Assembly: GCA_964371785.1 (NCBI GenBank)
Contig: CAYJOL010000001.1
Span: forward strand, 186,001 to 250,000
DNA from: CAVQCT01 sp964371785
GTDB taxonomy: Bacteria > Zixibacteria > MSB-5A5 > GN15 > FEB-12
Length of the DNA stretch: 64,000 bases
Reading direction: 5' to 3'
Below are positions 50,748-59,808 of the stretch, one piece after another. Each line of letters starts with the position of its first letter. Position 1 is the stretch's first letter. The notes beneath the pieces are model-generated. The model did no database searches. It had not been told where the DNA came from and saw only the letters and a program-made list of their open reading frames with translations. The position numbers were made by a program, and so were the translations under genes.

Positions 50748-51711
50748 ATTGTTTCTCCGCGTTCCCGATCAGCTTCTCGCTGTATCGTTCTGCAACATAT
50801 TTTCTGATTATTTCAAGGGCCTGATTAATGCGAATGTGCAATACCTCGTCCTGTGTCCTCTCCGAAACCACGAGCAGGCTGAAAATCTCGTCGGAGGCTA
50901 TAATCACTTTCCTCTCCCTGAAGACGAGCTCAACTTTATCCGGACTGGTGAATCCAAAGCGCTTCAGGATGGCGCTGTTTCCGTTTTCGAGCACGACCGC
51001 GAACGGCGCCCATTCTTCCGCCACAATATCTCCACGGGAGAACTGACTCAACAGTAAGCCCTCGGGATCTACAACGACGGCGAGTTCTACTGAAGCATCT
51101 TCGCCTATATACCGAGCAGCTCGTTCGAACCCATTGGCGTCTGAGAACGCCGGCGCCGCCACCGTCTGCCTCGGACCGTTATCCTGCCGATGTCGGGCGC
51201 CAGATCTCTCAACCGGCGCTGACTCGGTGCGCCGAGTCCGCATGTCCGGTGAAAAAGCGGCGCTTGATTTCAATTCACCGACCGACTTATCCATCACCAC
51301 GCGTCTTGCCCGCCGGTCATCGAAAACACTGTCGCTTATGGCCGGTTTGAGGATGAACGGAGTGGCCACGATATGTAGAAGAATAGCGGGGAGATAACTG
51401 GACATGCTGAGTGTTAAAGCGACGCTGAAAGCCATGGGATACGCTATAATGATGAATAATCCCAGAACAGCGCCGAGCAGGAATCGATAGACAATACAGA
51501 TACCCGCGGCCTGGGCCAGTTGCACAAGATTGGCCTGGCGATTCAGCAAAAAGGCCACCACGCCATAGTAGACCAGTTCAAACAGGACATAGACGAGCGA
51601 CGCCTTGACCAGACTGGTCCCAAACCGCTCGGGGAACAGTATCATCGGGATTATTAGAACCAACAGAGAAAAAAGTAATATCTGTCGGGCTATGCGTCCG
51701 TTCATTTCCAT
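50740..51711 (-). CDS. Membrane-anchored roadblock-like protein (3 of 4)
   Basis: 323 aa. Four membrane helices (about 8-28 ILLFSLLVLIIPMILF, 33-56 SLVKASLVYVLFELVYYGVVAFLL, 66-88 AAGICIVYRFLLGAVLGLFIIIAY, 92-118 SVALTLSMSSYLPAILLHIV) are followed by an Arg/Ala-rich linker (about 125-190) and a C-terminal roadblock-like domain (about 190-310: YIGEDASVELAVVVDPEGLLLSQFS, NGNSAILKRFGF, ERKVIIASDEIFSLLVVSERTQDEVLHIRINQALEIIRKY). It would place a roadblock module at the inner membrane. I know of no standard family with this fusion. AGGACACATT precedes the ATG. Confidence 0.8.
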   Translation of the reverse strand: MEMNGRIARQILLFSLLVLIIPMILFPERFGTSLVKASLVYVLFELVYYGVVAFLLNRQANLVQLAQAAGICIVYRFLLGAVLGLFIIIAYPMAFSVALTLSMSSYLPAILLHIVATPFILKPAISDSVFDDRRARRVVMDKSVGELKSSAAFSPDMRTRRTESAPVERSGARHRQDNGPRQTVAAPAFSDANGFERAARYIGEDASVELAVVVDPEGLLLSQFSRGDIVAEEWAPFAVVLENGNSAILKRFGFTSPDKVELVFRERKVIIASDEIFSLLVVSERTQDEVLHIRINQALEIIRKYVAERYSEKLIGNAEKQYV

Positions 51712-51728
51712 AATGTGTCCTTTATGAC

Positions 51729-52592
51729 CTACCGGTAACTCACCAGCAAATTCTCGAGTTTCATTCTCAGCGTACCGAGGTTCGCCGACTCATTGGCAAC
51801 GAACAAAAACAATCCATCGAATTTCTTTATCAGATAAAAAGTAACATTGGCCGTCTCTATGAGCACGGCCTGAAAATTACCGAACGAACTTTTGACCAGC
51901 TCTGTGCTGAGCGCGCTCCCAATCGCGCCGAGCGTCGCGCCGCACGCGGTTGAATCCATTTTGAGCACCCACTCGGAATCTATCACAAGGCCCTCGTGAT
52001 TGATAAACAACGCGCCGTCGATGCCGGGAATTCGGATCGCCTTGCCAAGCAGGTCCTTCGACGACAGTAATTTATCCGGCTGGTCGACATCGGTTGTACG
52101 TGAAGGCCGGGTGCCAACCGCAGTAACGGTATCATCATGATGCGGCGAAATACCGGTGATTCGGGCTTGCTCTTCGGGAATGCGTTGTGCGATTTCCAAC
52201 AGCTTTGTAATCTGTGAACTGTTCGGATCCGCCAGACTCAATTTTTTGAGCATTGCGATAGCGCGGTTAAAGTCACCCTTATAGATGTAAATCTCAGCCA
52301 GTAGCAGTTCATTCGTACGGGTCATGCCATCGACTTCAGCCGCCTTCCTAGCCTCAACCTCGGCCCAATCATATAGCCCGCGATCAAGATTGATCTTGGC
52401 CATAACCACATGGGCTGAACCATAAGAGGGATGAATCTTCAGGCCATTCTGACAAATACGGAAGGCCTTGTCCAACTCACCCTTCTTTCGGTAAGCTTCG
52501 GCGAGGGCAGCAAATATCTGCGAATTTGGATCGACTTCCAGGATCTTCTGGCATTTGCCAATCCGCTCGTCTAACTCTACTGAACTAATCAT
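51729..52592 (-). CDS. TPR-roadblock fusion protein (4 of 4)
   Basis: 287 aa. TPR helices cover about residues 10-145 (IFAALAEAYRKKGELDKAFRICQNGLKIHPSYGSAHVV, KAAEVDGMTRTNELLLAEIYIYKGDFNRAIAML). A linker (about 145-190) is followed by a roadblock domain (about 195-287: GKAIRIPGIDGALFINHEGLVIDSEWVLKMD, GATLGAIGSALSTELVKSSFGNFQAVLI, LFLFVANESANLGTLRMKLENLLVSYR). No membrane segment. TPRs would dock to a partner; it might link the GTPase module to the pilus or to the DUF4388 protein. No clear ribosome site is seen. Confidence 0.85.
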   Translation of the reverse strand: MISSVELDERIGKCQKILEVDPNSQIFAALAEAYRKKGELDKAFRICQNGLKIHPSYGSAHVVMAKINLDRGLYDWAEVEARKAAEVDGMTRTNELLLAEIYIYKGDFNRAIAMLKKLSLADPNSSQITKLLEIAQRIPEEQARITGISPHHDDTVTAVGTRPSRTTDVDQPDKLLSSKDLLGKAIRIPGIDGALFINHEGLVIDSEWVLKMDSTACGATLGAIGSALSTELVKSSFGNFQAVLIETANVTFYLIKKFDGLFLFVANESANLGTLRMKLENLLVSYR

Positions 52593-52701
52593 AAAATGAT
52601 GGCTATAACTTTTTCTTTTTCAATGTGTTACGGAGCTCACAAAACGCTGTTACTGCCAATTATATAGCATACAGTAACTTGTGTCAACCTAATTGTCACC
52701 C

Positions 52702-53064
52702 TCAACCAAGAACCTTCTTGGTCTCAAAGATGCCGTACAAGAAAAGGCCGAGAGCCAGCACTAACAAGGCGGGCACGGCGAAATTAGGAATTGTCACCAA
52801 CTCAAAATCATTTAGTAAAATAGCGAGCTCACTCAGAGCTAACACTATAAAACTGCTCAGGAAAATCTGCCAGCTCCTTGAGAGGTACCCGCCCTTAATC
52901 AGAGTCAGGACCTTGACTGATCCCACGGCACAGCCAACTACTATGCCCAACACGACCATGTTCAGCAGGGTGGACGGGCTGGCTATTACACTCAAATTGG
53001 CGGCCATGGCCTGGCTCGTGCCGGCCAGCAACAGGATCATAGTAAAAGCGAAAATTCTCTTCAT
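52702..53064 (-). CDS. Small membrane protein, unknown function
   Basis: 120 aa. A signal-like N-terminus (MKRIFAFTMILLLAGTSQAMA) and three further hydrophobic segments (LLNMVVLGIVVGCAVGSVKVLTLI, WQIFLSSFIVLALSELAILL, FAVPALLVLALGLFLYGIF). No family recognised. GAGGTTAAAC precedes the ATG, two bases after the stop of the DUF4388 gene, so it is coupled to it. It may be a membrane docking partner for the roadblock module, by position only. A 109-base gap follows, without a clear terminator. Confidence 0.65.
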   Translation of the reverse strand: MKRIFAFTMILLLAGTSQAMAANLSVIASPSTLLNMVVLGIVVGCAVGSVKVLTLIKGGYLSRSWQIFLSSFIVLALSELAILLNDFELVTIPNFAVPALLVLALGLFLYGIFETKKVLG

Positions 53065-53066
53065 GT

Positions 53067-54269
53067 TTAACCTCGTACCATTCTGACTACTCTGTCAGCG
53101 CGCTTTACCGTTTTATAGAAGTTTTCATCGATTTCGAATCTTTTGACGAGTTCGCGACGGACCGCCAGCGGCTCCGAGATTTCCTTTTTCACGCGTACCA
53201 CAGCTTCGCGGTAAGCGCCGATTCCGAGTAATTGGAACACGTACTCAAGCTGCTCGGTCAGCATCGATTCAAGACCTGTCAACAGATGATGATATCTGGT
53301 CTGTGGCGGAAGCGACCGCACCGCGGCCAGGAATTTTTCATACGATGGCATCAGGTCGGACTTGGGGTCGACCCCCGGGAAGAAGCTGAAGACGCCGGCC
53401 CGATACTGGGCCGCGAACGCGTCGAATCGTGGATTATTTTCGCCCAATATTGAGTCCACCAGCGTGCGCACCCGGAAGAAACAATTATTATACAGGTGGA
53501 AGATTATCGAAAGCACGACCACTTCTTCGTCCTCCTTTGGTTCATCCTTGGCTTCCCGCTTGCCAACCACTTCGATGAGATTATTGACGATGAGCCGGTA
53601 AACGGACCGGCAGGTCACGAATTCGCCCATCGGCGAGACATTGATCAAATCGGGCAGGGTGCGTTCCCCATTGATGAGCGCCATCACCCGGAATTCGTCG
53701 ATCGAAATCGTGATCTCCTCCTGCACCGCTTTGGGGGATTTCGCCAGCGACAGAAGAACGTCGTCCGGCGGCAGAACTTTCTGGATCTCCATCCACTCAT
53801 CGATTCGCCGTGTACCCTCCATCACTACGTTCATGGTGTTAAGCTCAATCAAGAAGGGAGCGTTCTTGGGCGCAACGCCTTCATGAAACACGAAATCGCC
53901 CTCCTGCCACGAAAAGAGATTGTACACGATTTCTTCAATCTGGAGTTTCAGACACTCTGCAATCTCTTCTTTATCAAACAGGTGCATGTCGATCAGCGTG
54001 GTACCCAGCTGACGACCCGTCTGCTTGTGCAGGGCGATCGCGCGCTCGAGATCGGTCTTGGTGATTTTGCCTCGGCGAAGCAACATATTGCCCAGCAGAT
54101 CCTCGGTGGAATTCACCGATGAGGCGAAAATTATATTGCCGTTTCTGAACGCGACTTCTTTTTGGCGCGTAGCCGTCCTCACTTCAAGGATGCCCGTCTT
54201 CTTCCCCGTCGCCAGAAGTTGCAGAATGTCCGGAAACGAAACCGTTTTCACATTGCCGGCTAAACTCAT
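53067..54269 (-). CDS. DUF4388 (PatA-N-like) regulatory protein
   Basis: 400 aa. The N-terminal ~110 residues are a DUF4388 domain: MSLAGNVKTVSFPDILQLLATGKKTGILEV, KEVAFRNGNIIFASSVNSTEDLLGNMLLRRGKIT, then LERAIALHKQTGRQLGTTLIDMHLF. A second module (about 110-250: IVYNLFSWQEGDFVFHEG, RVMALINGERTLPDLI) and a helical C-terminal region follow. DUF4388 proteins are common in delta-proteobacteria, cyanobacteria and Zixibacteria-like genomes, next to roadblock and GTPase genes, and are thought to act as adaptors. GAGGACC is upstream of the ATG. It is the first gene of the roadblock operon. Confidence 0.87.
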   Translation of the reverse strand: MSLAGNVKTVSFPDILQLLATGKKTGILEVRTATRQKEVAFRNGNIIFASSVNSTEDLLGNMLLRRGKITKTDLERAIALHKQTGRQLGTTLIDMHLFDKEEIAECLKLQIEEIVYNLFSWQEGDFVFHEGVAPKNAPFLIELNTMNVVMEGTRRIDEWMEIQKVLPPDDVLLSLAKSPKAVQEEITISIDEFRVMALINGERTLPDLINVSPMGEFVTCRSVYRLIVNNLIEVVGKREAKDEPKEDEEVVVLSIIFHLYNNCFFRVRTLVDSILGENNPRFDAFAAQYRAGVFSFFPGVDPKSDLMPSYEKFLAAVRSLPPQTRYHHLLTGLESMLTEQLEYVFQLLGIGAYREAVVRVKKEISEPLAVRRELVKRFEIDENFYKTVKRADRVVRMVRG

Positions 54270-54399
54270 ATTTGGTCCTCGAACAAGTGCTTAGAATATT
54301 TCCGCAGTTCGGATATTTCTATAATAGTATCGGGATTGCTGAAGCTTTTCTTAATGGCAAAAAAGCTGGGCCGGACTTGAGCGGTATTGACCTAACTCT

Positions 54400-56646
54400 C
54401 TACCGCAGGCTGAGTTTCAGAGAACCTTCGGTGGCCAGCTGGTGAACCCTGATCGGCGAATCTTCAGCCCTTGGCTCAAGCTGTTCAATTCGTGCACAGA
54501 CAATCTCCGTGATACCGCGTTTTTCAAACGACATCCGGTCGTCTGAGCCTATTTCCACAGTCCGGCCGAGCACAAGAATCCTGGAATCTGTCGAAGACCA
54601 GGTGGCCGGAATGGCGATATCATGATGATTGGCAAAGAGTACAAGGTCGTTGGCGGTCCGCAGGATTAAAGCTTCCGAGGTTGTAAAGTAGCCCGCGCTG
54701 ATCGTATCGGCCGGAAGGTCCGAAAAGGCTACGATTTGAAGGGTGGATTCGATCTCCGGATTGTCCGCAATTATCTCGCGTAAGCTCGACATCAGAGCGG
54801 GCGCTGTGTAAAGCGTGTCCACCGAACAGGTACGGGCTAGACGAATGAGATCATCAAGCGCCCCGTATTCTCCGGAGAGCACAAAGAGGCGATTAATCTT
54901 GTCGATCCGATCGGCTCGAAGCTGCGGCAGCAGAACCTTCTCGTCAAGTCTATACTTAGTCTGCTTGGAGTTCACAATGACAAGATCGGCGCGACGCTCA
55001 CGGTCTGACACGACGGTAGCGGCCACCCCTCCGGGCAATGTGAAACAGGTAAGCAGCGTCTTTGGCTGGCCCGTGAAGCCCGCGACAACCTGTCGAAAGA
55101 AAATGGTATTGATCATCAGGATCAGGGCTATGACGGCAAGCCGCCTGAATCTGCGGTTGGTTACGGCCGCTGCCGCAATGGCAATCAGAAGATACCCGGC
55201 GACAACATAAGCCGCTGACACTTGATCAAACCTCAAGGCCGGAGCCGATTCGGCTCCAAAGATGCCAACAACCCTGATAACTGCCGAGATAAGTACTTCA
55301 AGCCAGGTTCCGACAAATATACCGAATATCGGAAGCACCAGGTTCGCCAAAAGCAGCGCGAGAATCCCGATTACAGCCAGCGAAACCATCGGCACAACAA
55401 TCAGGTTTGCCAGAGGAGACAGCAATGGTATTCGCTGAAAATACAGGCCGATGAGACCGGTGGCACACAACTGAGCCACAAGCGATACGAGTAGTGGGAA
55501 AACAAGAAAACGATACCATGGCTTGCTATGGTAAGATGCAAACAGACCCACCAGTCGAGGAAGTACGAAAATTAGTCCCCAGGCGATGACAAAGGAAAGT
55601 TGAAAACCGACATCGTATAACTGCCCCGGGTCGACGAGCAGAATGATCAGTGCAGCGAGCGCTATAATGTTGTTCAAGTCATATCTTCGTTCCAGCATTC
55701 CCGCGCCTAACACAAGACCTGCCATCAGCGAGGCGCGCAGCACCGACGGTTCCCCATAGGACAGAAAACTGAAGAGTACAACTATCAACAGAAGCGCGAT
55801 CGCGCGTAGTTTTCGGCGAATCTTGAAGGGCCGTAGTATGGCGATAAAAAACACGACGATGAGTGCGACATTGGAACCGGAGACGGCCAGCAAGTGGAGT
55901 GTCCCCGAGTCCCGAAACTTCTGGTATACGGCAATGGGAATCTCTCGTGTCTCACCGATCAGCAAGCCGGATGCAAGAGCGGCCGACTCGGGCGAGAGAT
56001 TACGATACAGACTGGCTCGTATAGCTTCCCGCAACCAGTCGATGAAGGCGAAGAAGCTGTAGTGATTCCTTCGGTCGATGCGAATGTCCAGTAAGGTAGG
56101 AAGATAGACGACTCCTGATATTCCTTTGAGCTTGAGATAACGCTGATAATCGAATCCACCCGACGAAGTTCGCTCGGTCACAGGATATATCCGGCCCATA
56201 CACTCAATCCTGTCACCACGCTGAATTGCCGTGGTCGTGTCGGTGAGCTTGAGCAACACGTTCCCCCGGATCGCAATCGCGCGGTCACCGACCAGCGAAT
56301 CCAGTTCGAGTTTGATTTCTGTCAGTTCGGGCTTGAGGTCGGGCCAGTCGGAGACACTGCCATACAACCGGTACGATTGATGGCCGTCAGCATAATGTGA
56401 GACGTAATCGGGAGACAAATCATAATAGGCCAGCCCGAATCTCAGCGCCGCAAAAAACAGAAAAGTCCCCAGTGCAAGCCAGGCAAGCCAGACGGCTTTT
56501 CGAGCCGCCAGAGCGTAGATCGCGAATAAGCCGCAGCCAACGCAAGAAAGCAGAAAAACCCAGACCGGGAGGCGCGTGGTGTCAGCTATCAGGACACCGG
56601 CTACAACCCCGGTGAGCAAAAAGACCGACGGATACTTGCGGAACAT
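54400..56646 (-). CDS. comEC: ComEC/Rec2 DNA-uptake channel with degenerate beta-lactamase domain
   Basis: 748 aa. N-terminal DUF4131/OB-like region (about 60-190: YDLSPDYVSHYADGHQSYRLYGSVSDW, IQRGDRIECMGRIYP), then the competence domain with the channel signature SGTLHLLAVSGSNVALIVVFF (about 250-270) and many membrane helices. The C-terminal third is beta-lactamase-like in length and order (FTLPGGVAATVVSD, KINRLFVLSGEYGALDDLIRLA), but the metal motif HxHxDH is replaced by the LSGEYGALDD sequence near residue 592. So DNA transport but probably no nuclease. It pairs with the type IV pilus genes nearby, which often drive uptake. Confidence 0.9.
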   Translation of the reverse strand: MFRKYPSVFLLTGVVAGVLIADTTRLPVWVFLLSCVGCGLFAIYALAARKAVWLAWLALGTFLFFAALRFGLAYYDLSPDYVSHYADGHQSYRLYGSVSDWPDLKPELTEIKLELDSLVGDRAIAIRGNVLLKLTDTTTAIQRGDRIECMGRIYPVTERTSSGGFDYQRYLKLKGISGVVYLPTLLDIRIDRRNHYSFFAFIDWLREAIRASLYRNLSPESAALASGLLIGETREIPIAVYQKFRDSGTLHLLAVSGSNVALIVVFFIAILRPFKIRRKLRAIALLLIVVLFSFLSYGEPSVLRASLMAGLVLGAGMLERRYDLNNIIALAALIILLVDPGQLYDVGFQLSFVIAWGLIFVLPRLVGLFASYHSKPWYRFLVFPLLVSLVAQLCATGLIGLYFQRIPLLSPLANLIVVPMVSLAVIGILALLLANLVLPIFGIFVGTWLEVLISAVIRVVGIFGAESAPALRFDQVSAAYVVAGYLLIAIAAAAVTNRRFRRLAVIALILMINTIFFRQVVAGFTGQPKTLLTCFTLPGGVAATVVSDRERRADLVIVNSKQTKYRLDEKVLLPQLRADRIDKINRLFVLSGEYGALDDLIRLARTCSVDTLYTAPALMSSLREIIADNPEIESTLQIVAFSDLPADTISAGYFTTSEALILRTANDLVLFANHHDIAIPATWSSTDSRILVLGRTVEIGSDDRMSFEKRGITEIVCARIEQLEPRAEDSPIRVHQLATEGSLKLSLR

Positions 56647-56663
56647 GGTACAGCCTGTACCCC

Positions 56664-58232
56664 CTATCGGAAAACTCTCCTGATGAGTTTGTTGATCTCA
56701 TTTACCCTGAGAACAGCACAGAACGCAAAGTACAATATACCAGCCATCGCCAACGGAAGCAAGAGGCGATCGAGTCGAACCAGAAGTTCGCGGTTGCCAT
56801 GATAGATGGTAAATGGAATTAATTTGGCCACGTAGAAGGCCAATCCCGCAGCCAGGAATATTCGGAAGACATTGAGTGAGAGCTTTCCAAGTGAATACTT
56901 GACTCCGCGTGCCGGCAGAAAGTAAAGCAATATACCGAAATTCAGCAGGGCAGCGACGGAGCTGGCCGCTGCGAGCCCGGCAAATCCTAACAGTTTTATC
57001 GATGGGTAGTACAGGAGTATGTTTGCCACCACGGAAATGACCGAGGCCCGCATGGGCAGCTTGGCATCGCCGCAGCCATAGTAAAACGGAACGGTCACCC
57101 TCACGGCGGCAAACCCGATCAACCCGTAGGAATAGTGTAAGAGCGCCAGACTGGTATCGACCGCATCGGCCTGCGAAAACCGGCCCCAGGCGTAGATCAG
57201 GTCGACAATCTCCCTGCCCATCAGCGCAAGAAAAGCGGCCGACGGAACAATTACAAAGAGGTTGAAACTGATAGTGTCATCGAACGTCTTCCCCAGCCCG
57301 TCGTGATTCTTTATCGCCACCATCTCCGACACTCTTGGCAGAGCCACCGTGCCAAGCGCAACCGCGAAAATGCCGAGTGGAAAATGCATCAGGCGATATG
57401 AATAACTGAGAAAAGATATGGCTCCCTCCTTCTGGTACGAAGCCAGAAGCGTGTTGACCAGTATGTTAATACGACCTGCCGAGAGACCGATTATCATCGG
57501 CGTCAGCAGTTTCACCACACGTCGCAGACCCTTGTTGAACACGTCGAAGGTTGGTTTGTAGTGGTAGCCAATCTTCCACAACAGCGGGACCTGGATGAAC
57601 AGCTGGCCGAGTCCTCCTACCAGCACACCTATCGCAAGCGCGTATACCGGCGCATCCAGAAACTTATAGAGCGCAAAAACAGACGCCATGATTCCCAGGT
57701 TGAACAAAGCGGGTGAAATCGCTGGAATGCCGAATTTGTCGAATGAGTTGAGCATTCCCATGACCAAAGCTGAAAGGGAGACCAGCAACAGATAGGCAAA
57801 CATGATCCTCGTGAGCTGAACAGTGAGATGGAATTTCTCCGCCTCCTGCGTGAATCCGTTAGCGGTGATATAAATAATGGCTGGAGAGGCAATTATTCCA
57901 AGCAGGACGATCCCGCCAACGACCACGAGGAGGGCCGTAATAACGACATCGGCCAGCTTGAAAGCCTCCTCGTTGGACTGTACGACCATCTTCTCCTTGA
58001 AAACCGGTACAAAGGCCGATGACAGTGCTCCTTCGGCAAACATGTCTCTGAGCAGGTTTGGCACTCGAAAAGCGGTCAGAAAGGCGTCAGTGGCCATACC
58101 CGCGCCGAAGAAATATGCCATAACTTGTTCTCTGGCAAGGCCAAACACACGAGAGGCCGCGGTCGCGAGTGAAACGACACCAAACGAGCCGAGAAGACTT
58201 TTTTTCTTTTGATTACTTATTGACAAATTCAA
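56664..58232 (-). CDS. murJ: Lipid II flippase MurJ
   Basis: 522 aa, TTG start. About 14 membrane helices with the MurJ/MviN start: SLLGSFGVVSLATAASRVFGLAREQVMAYFFGAGMATDAFLTAFRVPNLLRDMFAEGALSSAFVPVF (split by helices), the region that holds conserved Arg and Asp residues of the translocation cavity. Later blocks: LPRVSEMVA, FYYGCGDAKLPMRASV. It flips lipid II for peptidoglycan synthesis. It runs divergently from rpsT and is 17 bases upstream of comEC. Confidence 0.96.
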   Translation of the reverse strand: MNLSISNQKKKSLLGSFGVVSLATAASRVFGLAREQVMAYFFGAGMATDAFLTAFRVPNLLRDMFAEGALSSAFVPVFKEKMVVQSNEEAFKLADVVITALLVVVGGIVLLGIIASPAIIYITANGFTQEAEKFHLTVQLTRIMFAYLLLVSLSALVMGMLNSFDKFGIPAISPALFNLGIMASVFALYKFLDAPVYALAIGVLVGGLGQLFIQVPLLWKIGYHYKPTFDVFNKGLRRVVKLLTPMIIGLSAGRINILVNTLLASYQKEGAISFLSYSYRLMHFPLGIFAVALGTVALPRVSEMVAIKNHDGLGKTFDDTISFNLFVIVPSAAFLALMGREIVDLIYAWGRFSQADAVDTSLALLHYSYGLIGFAAVRVTVPFYYGCGDAKLPMRASVISVVANILLYYPSIKLLGFAGLAAASSVAALLNFGILLYFLPARGVKYSLGKLSLNVFRIFLAAGLAFYVAKLIPFTIYHGNRELLVRLDRLLLPLAMAGILYFAFCAVLRVNEINKLIRRVFR

Positions 58233-58295
58233 TCCACGTATTATTTTAAGCGTTCATTCTGTTTGAAGATACCGGCTTTATTGAAAGGATAACCA

Positions 58296-58550
58296 GTGCC
58301 GAGTCATAAGTCTTGCGCAAAACGGATGAAGACCTCCAGTCTGGCGCGTGTTCGCAACCGTGCCCGCCGCTCGGAGCTTCGTTCGGCAATACGCGAATTG
58401 AGAAACGAGACCAATAAGGAACAGGCAGCCAAGAAGTATCAGGAGGTTGTCTCCTTGCTCGACCGTGCTGCCGGCTACAACCTTATCCATCGGAAGAACG
58501 CGGACAGAAACAAATCTCGACTCGCTCTTTTTGTACAGAAACTGGGTTGA
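58296..58550 (+). CDS. rpsT: Ribosomal protein bS20
   Basis: 84 aa, GTG start with AAAGGAT upstream. Basic, helical bS20: MPSHKSCAKRMKTSSLARVRNRARRSELRSAIREL and the end GYNLIHRKNADRNKSRLALFVQKL (split by charged residues). It binds 16S rRNA in the small subunit. The promoter must lie within the 63-base gap to murJ. A good terminator follows. Confidence 0.96.
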   Translation: MPSHKSCAKRMKTSSLARVRNRARRSELRSAIRELRNETNKEQAAKKYQEVVSLLDRAAGYNLIHRKNADRNKSRLALFVQKLG

Positions 58551-58580
58551 CAATCTCATTCTCGTTTCGTGAAAAGCTCA

Positions 58581-58606
58581 AGTGCCCCGCTCTCGGGGCG
58601 CTTTCA
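58581..58606 (+). terminator. Terminator of rpsT
   Basis: GCCCCG-CTCT-CGGGGC (58584-58599) with flanking G-C and A-T pairs forms a strong hairpin followed by CTTTCATTT. It lies about 30 bases after the stop. Confidence 0.8.
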
Positions 58607-58738
58607 TTTGCAGCCGCCGCCTTGGGCTAACCGAGTACAGACACTCAGCGCTCGCGGTGCCGCAAACGATGCGGGCCGGTGCGGACAAAAACAAACCAAT
58701 CTACCCGAACCCAGTCAGGGATTCAACTAATAAAATTC

Positions 58739-59545
58739 TCAGAGATTGAGCAGGTAAATGCGCCCCTGGTAAAATGCGGTCTTCTGGGACTGCTCCCGTA
58801 AACCGATCAACTCGCGAAGGAATGTCTCCTTCTCGGATAATGGGATATCGGACATAAGCACGGAGACCGGGAAGTCGATGTGAAGGACACGATAGCTGGG
58901 TATAGCCTTGACTATTCTCGGCGGAAACAGCCTGTCGGACTGAGCCGCTTTTTTGAGCTGGGCCAGACCGAAGCAGGGTAGCTCCAGTGTGGCGGTGAAC
59001 GAAGCTGTCCGCGTAACGTTGCCGGAATCGACCTGATGTCCGATGATCTGCTGGTATCTTCCGACTTTCTCAACCGCGCGAAAAATGTATTCAAGAGGAT
59101 ACGGACAACCGGCCTGGCTGGAATGCCTCAGCCAGACTGTCATTACACTTTGTTGGTCGAAGGTGAATGTCGTCCGCCAGAACTGCTGTTCTAAGTGTGG
59201 ATCCAATTCGTCGCCGATTACTATCTGATCGGGATGTTTTACCACCAGTCGATGCAGGTCGTCCGGAGTGAATCCCGAAAGTCCTATGCGGGGAATCCGC
59301 AGCTCGATCTCAGAATCGGAACAGACCTGAACCGGTAGCTGACTGACTCCGGCGGCAACAAGTATCCGGAACTCCTCCGTTCTATCCAACAGAAGATAGC
59401 CGTCGTCGTTGGGTAGACCAGTCACCAGGAAGGGGTGTCGAATCAAAGTCACTTCGGCTAGCTCGTCCGGTGGGCTTCCCCACTCAAAAGGCAGAATCTC
59501 GTCTACATCAAGAATTCTCAATCTGGCCAGTATCGTGTCGTCCAT
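58739..59545 (-). CDS. Putative ParB/SbnI-fold protein, function unknown
   Basis: 268 aa from the ATG at 59545; a start at 59569 is also possible, and neither has a good ribosome site. Residues about 8-85 (LRILDVDEILPFEWGSPPDELAEV, HPFLVTGLPNDDGYLLLDRTEEFRILVAAGVSQLPVQVCSDSEI) follow the pattern of ParB/SbnI nucleotide-binding domains: 'position P/hE', 'hPhxV', 'LDGxHR', 'GVxxhPVxV'. The usual DG-HR is LDRTEEFR here, so catalysis as a serine kinase or CTPase is doubtful. The rest (about 90-268) matches nothing I recognise. No neighbours suggest chromosome partition. The call is weak. Confidence 0.4.
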   Translation of the reverse strand: MDDTILARLRILDVDEILPFEWGSPPDELAEVTLIRHPFLVTGLPNDDGYLLLDRTEEFRILVAAGVSQLPVQVCSDSEIELRIPRIGLSGFTPDDLHRLVVKHPDQIVIGDELDPHLEQQFWRTTFTFDQQSVMTVWLRHSSQAGCPYPLEYIFRAVEKVGRYQQIIGHQVDSGNVTRTASFTATLELPCFGLAQLKKAAQSDRLFPPRIVKAIPSYRVLHIDFPVSVLMSDIPLSEKETFLRELIGLREQSQKTAFYQGRIYLLNL

Positions 59546-59754
59546 AACCGGGCAAAAAGCAAGAGCCATGCCACGTCTCGTTGACCCCGACTATCCCACT
59601 ACGATTCAACGACTTAAATGTTCCAAGTGTGCGGCTGGATTGGAAGGGGCTGGCTCTGACGTAAGCCCGTGGCGATTTCGTTCACAATTTGTGCAACAAC
59701 GGTCCTTTGACATACGGGGCTGACTTCACGGCTGGCAATTCAAGCTGGAACGAA

Positions 59755-59785
59755 AACGGCGGGCGCCCAGGAGCAACCCGCCGTT
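59755..59785 (-). terminator. Terminator of the M28 peptidase gene
   Basis: AACGGCGGG (59755-59763) and CCCGCCGTT (59777-59785) make a perfect 9-bp stem; on the minus strand TTTTCG follows. It is 24 bases after the stop of the gene at 59809. The remaining gap to 59569 holds no gene. Confidence 0.7.
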
Positions 59786-59808
59786 GGAAATTGACTTTTG
59801 CCGCTGCG

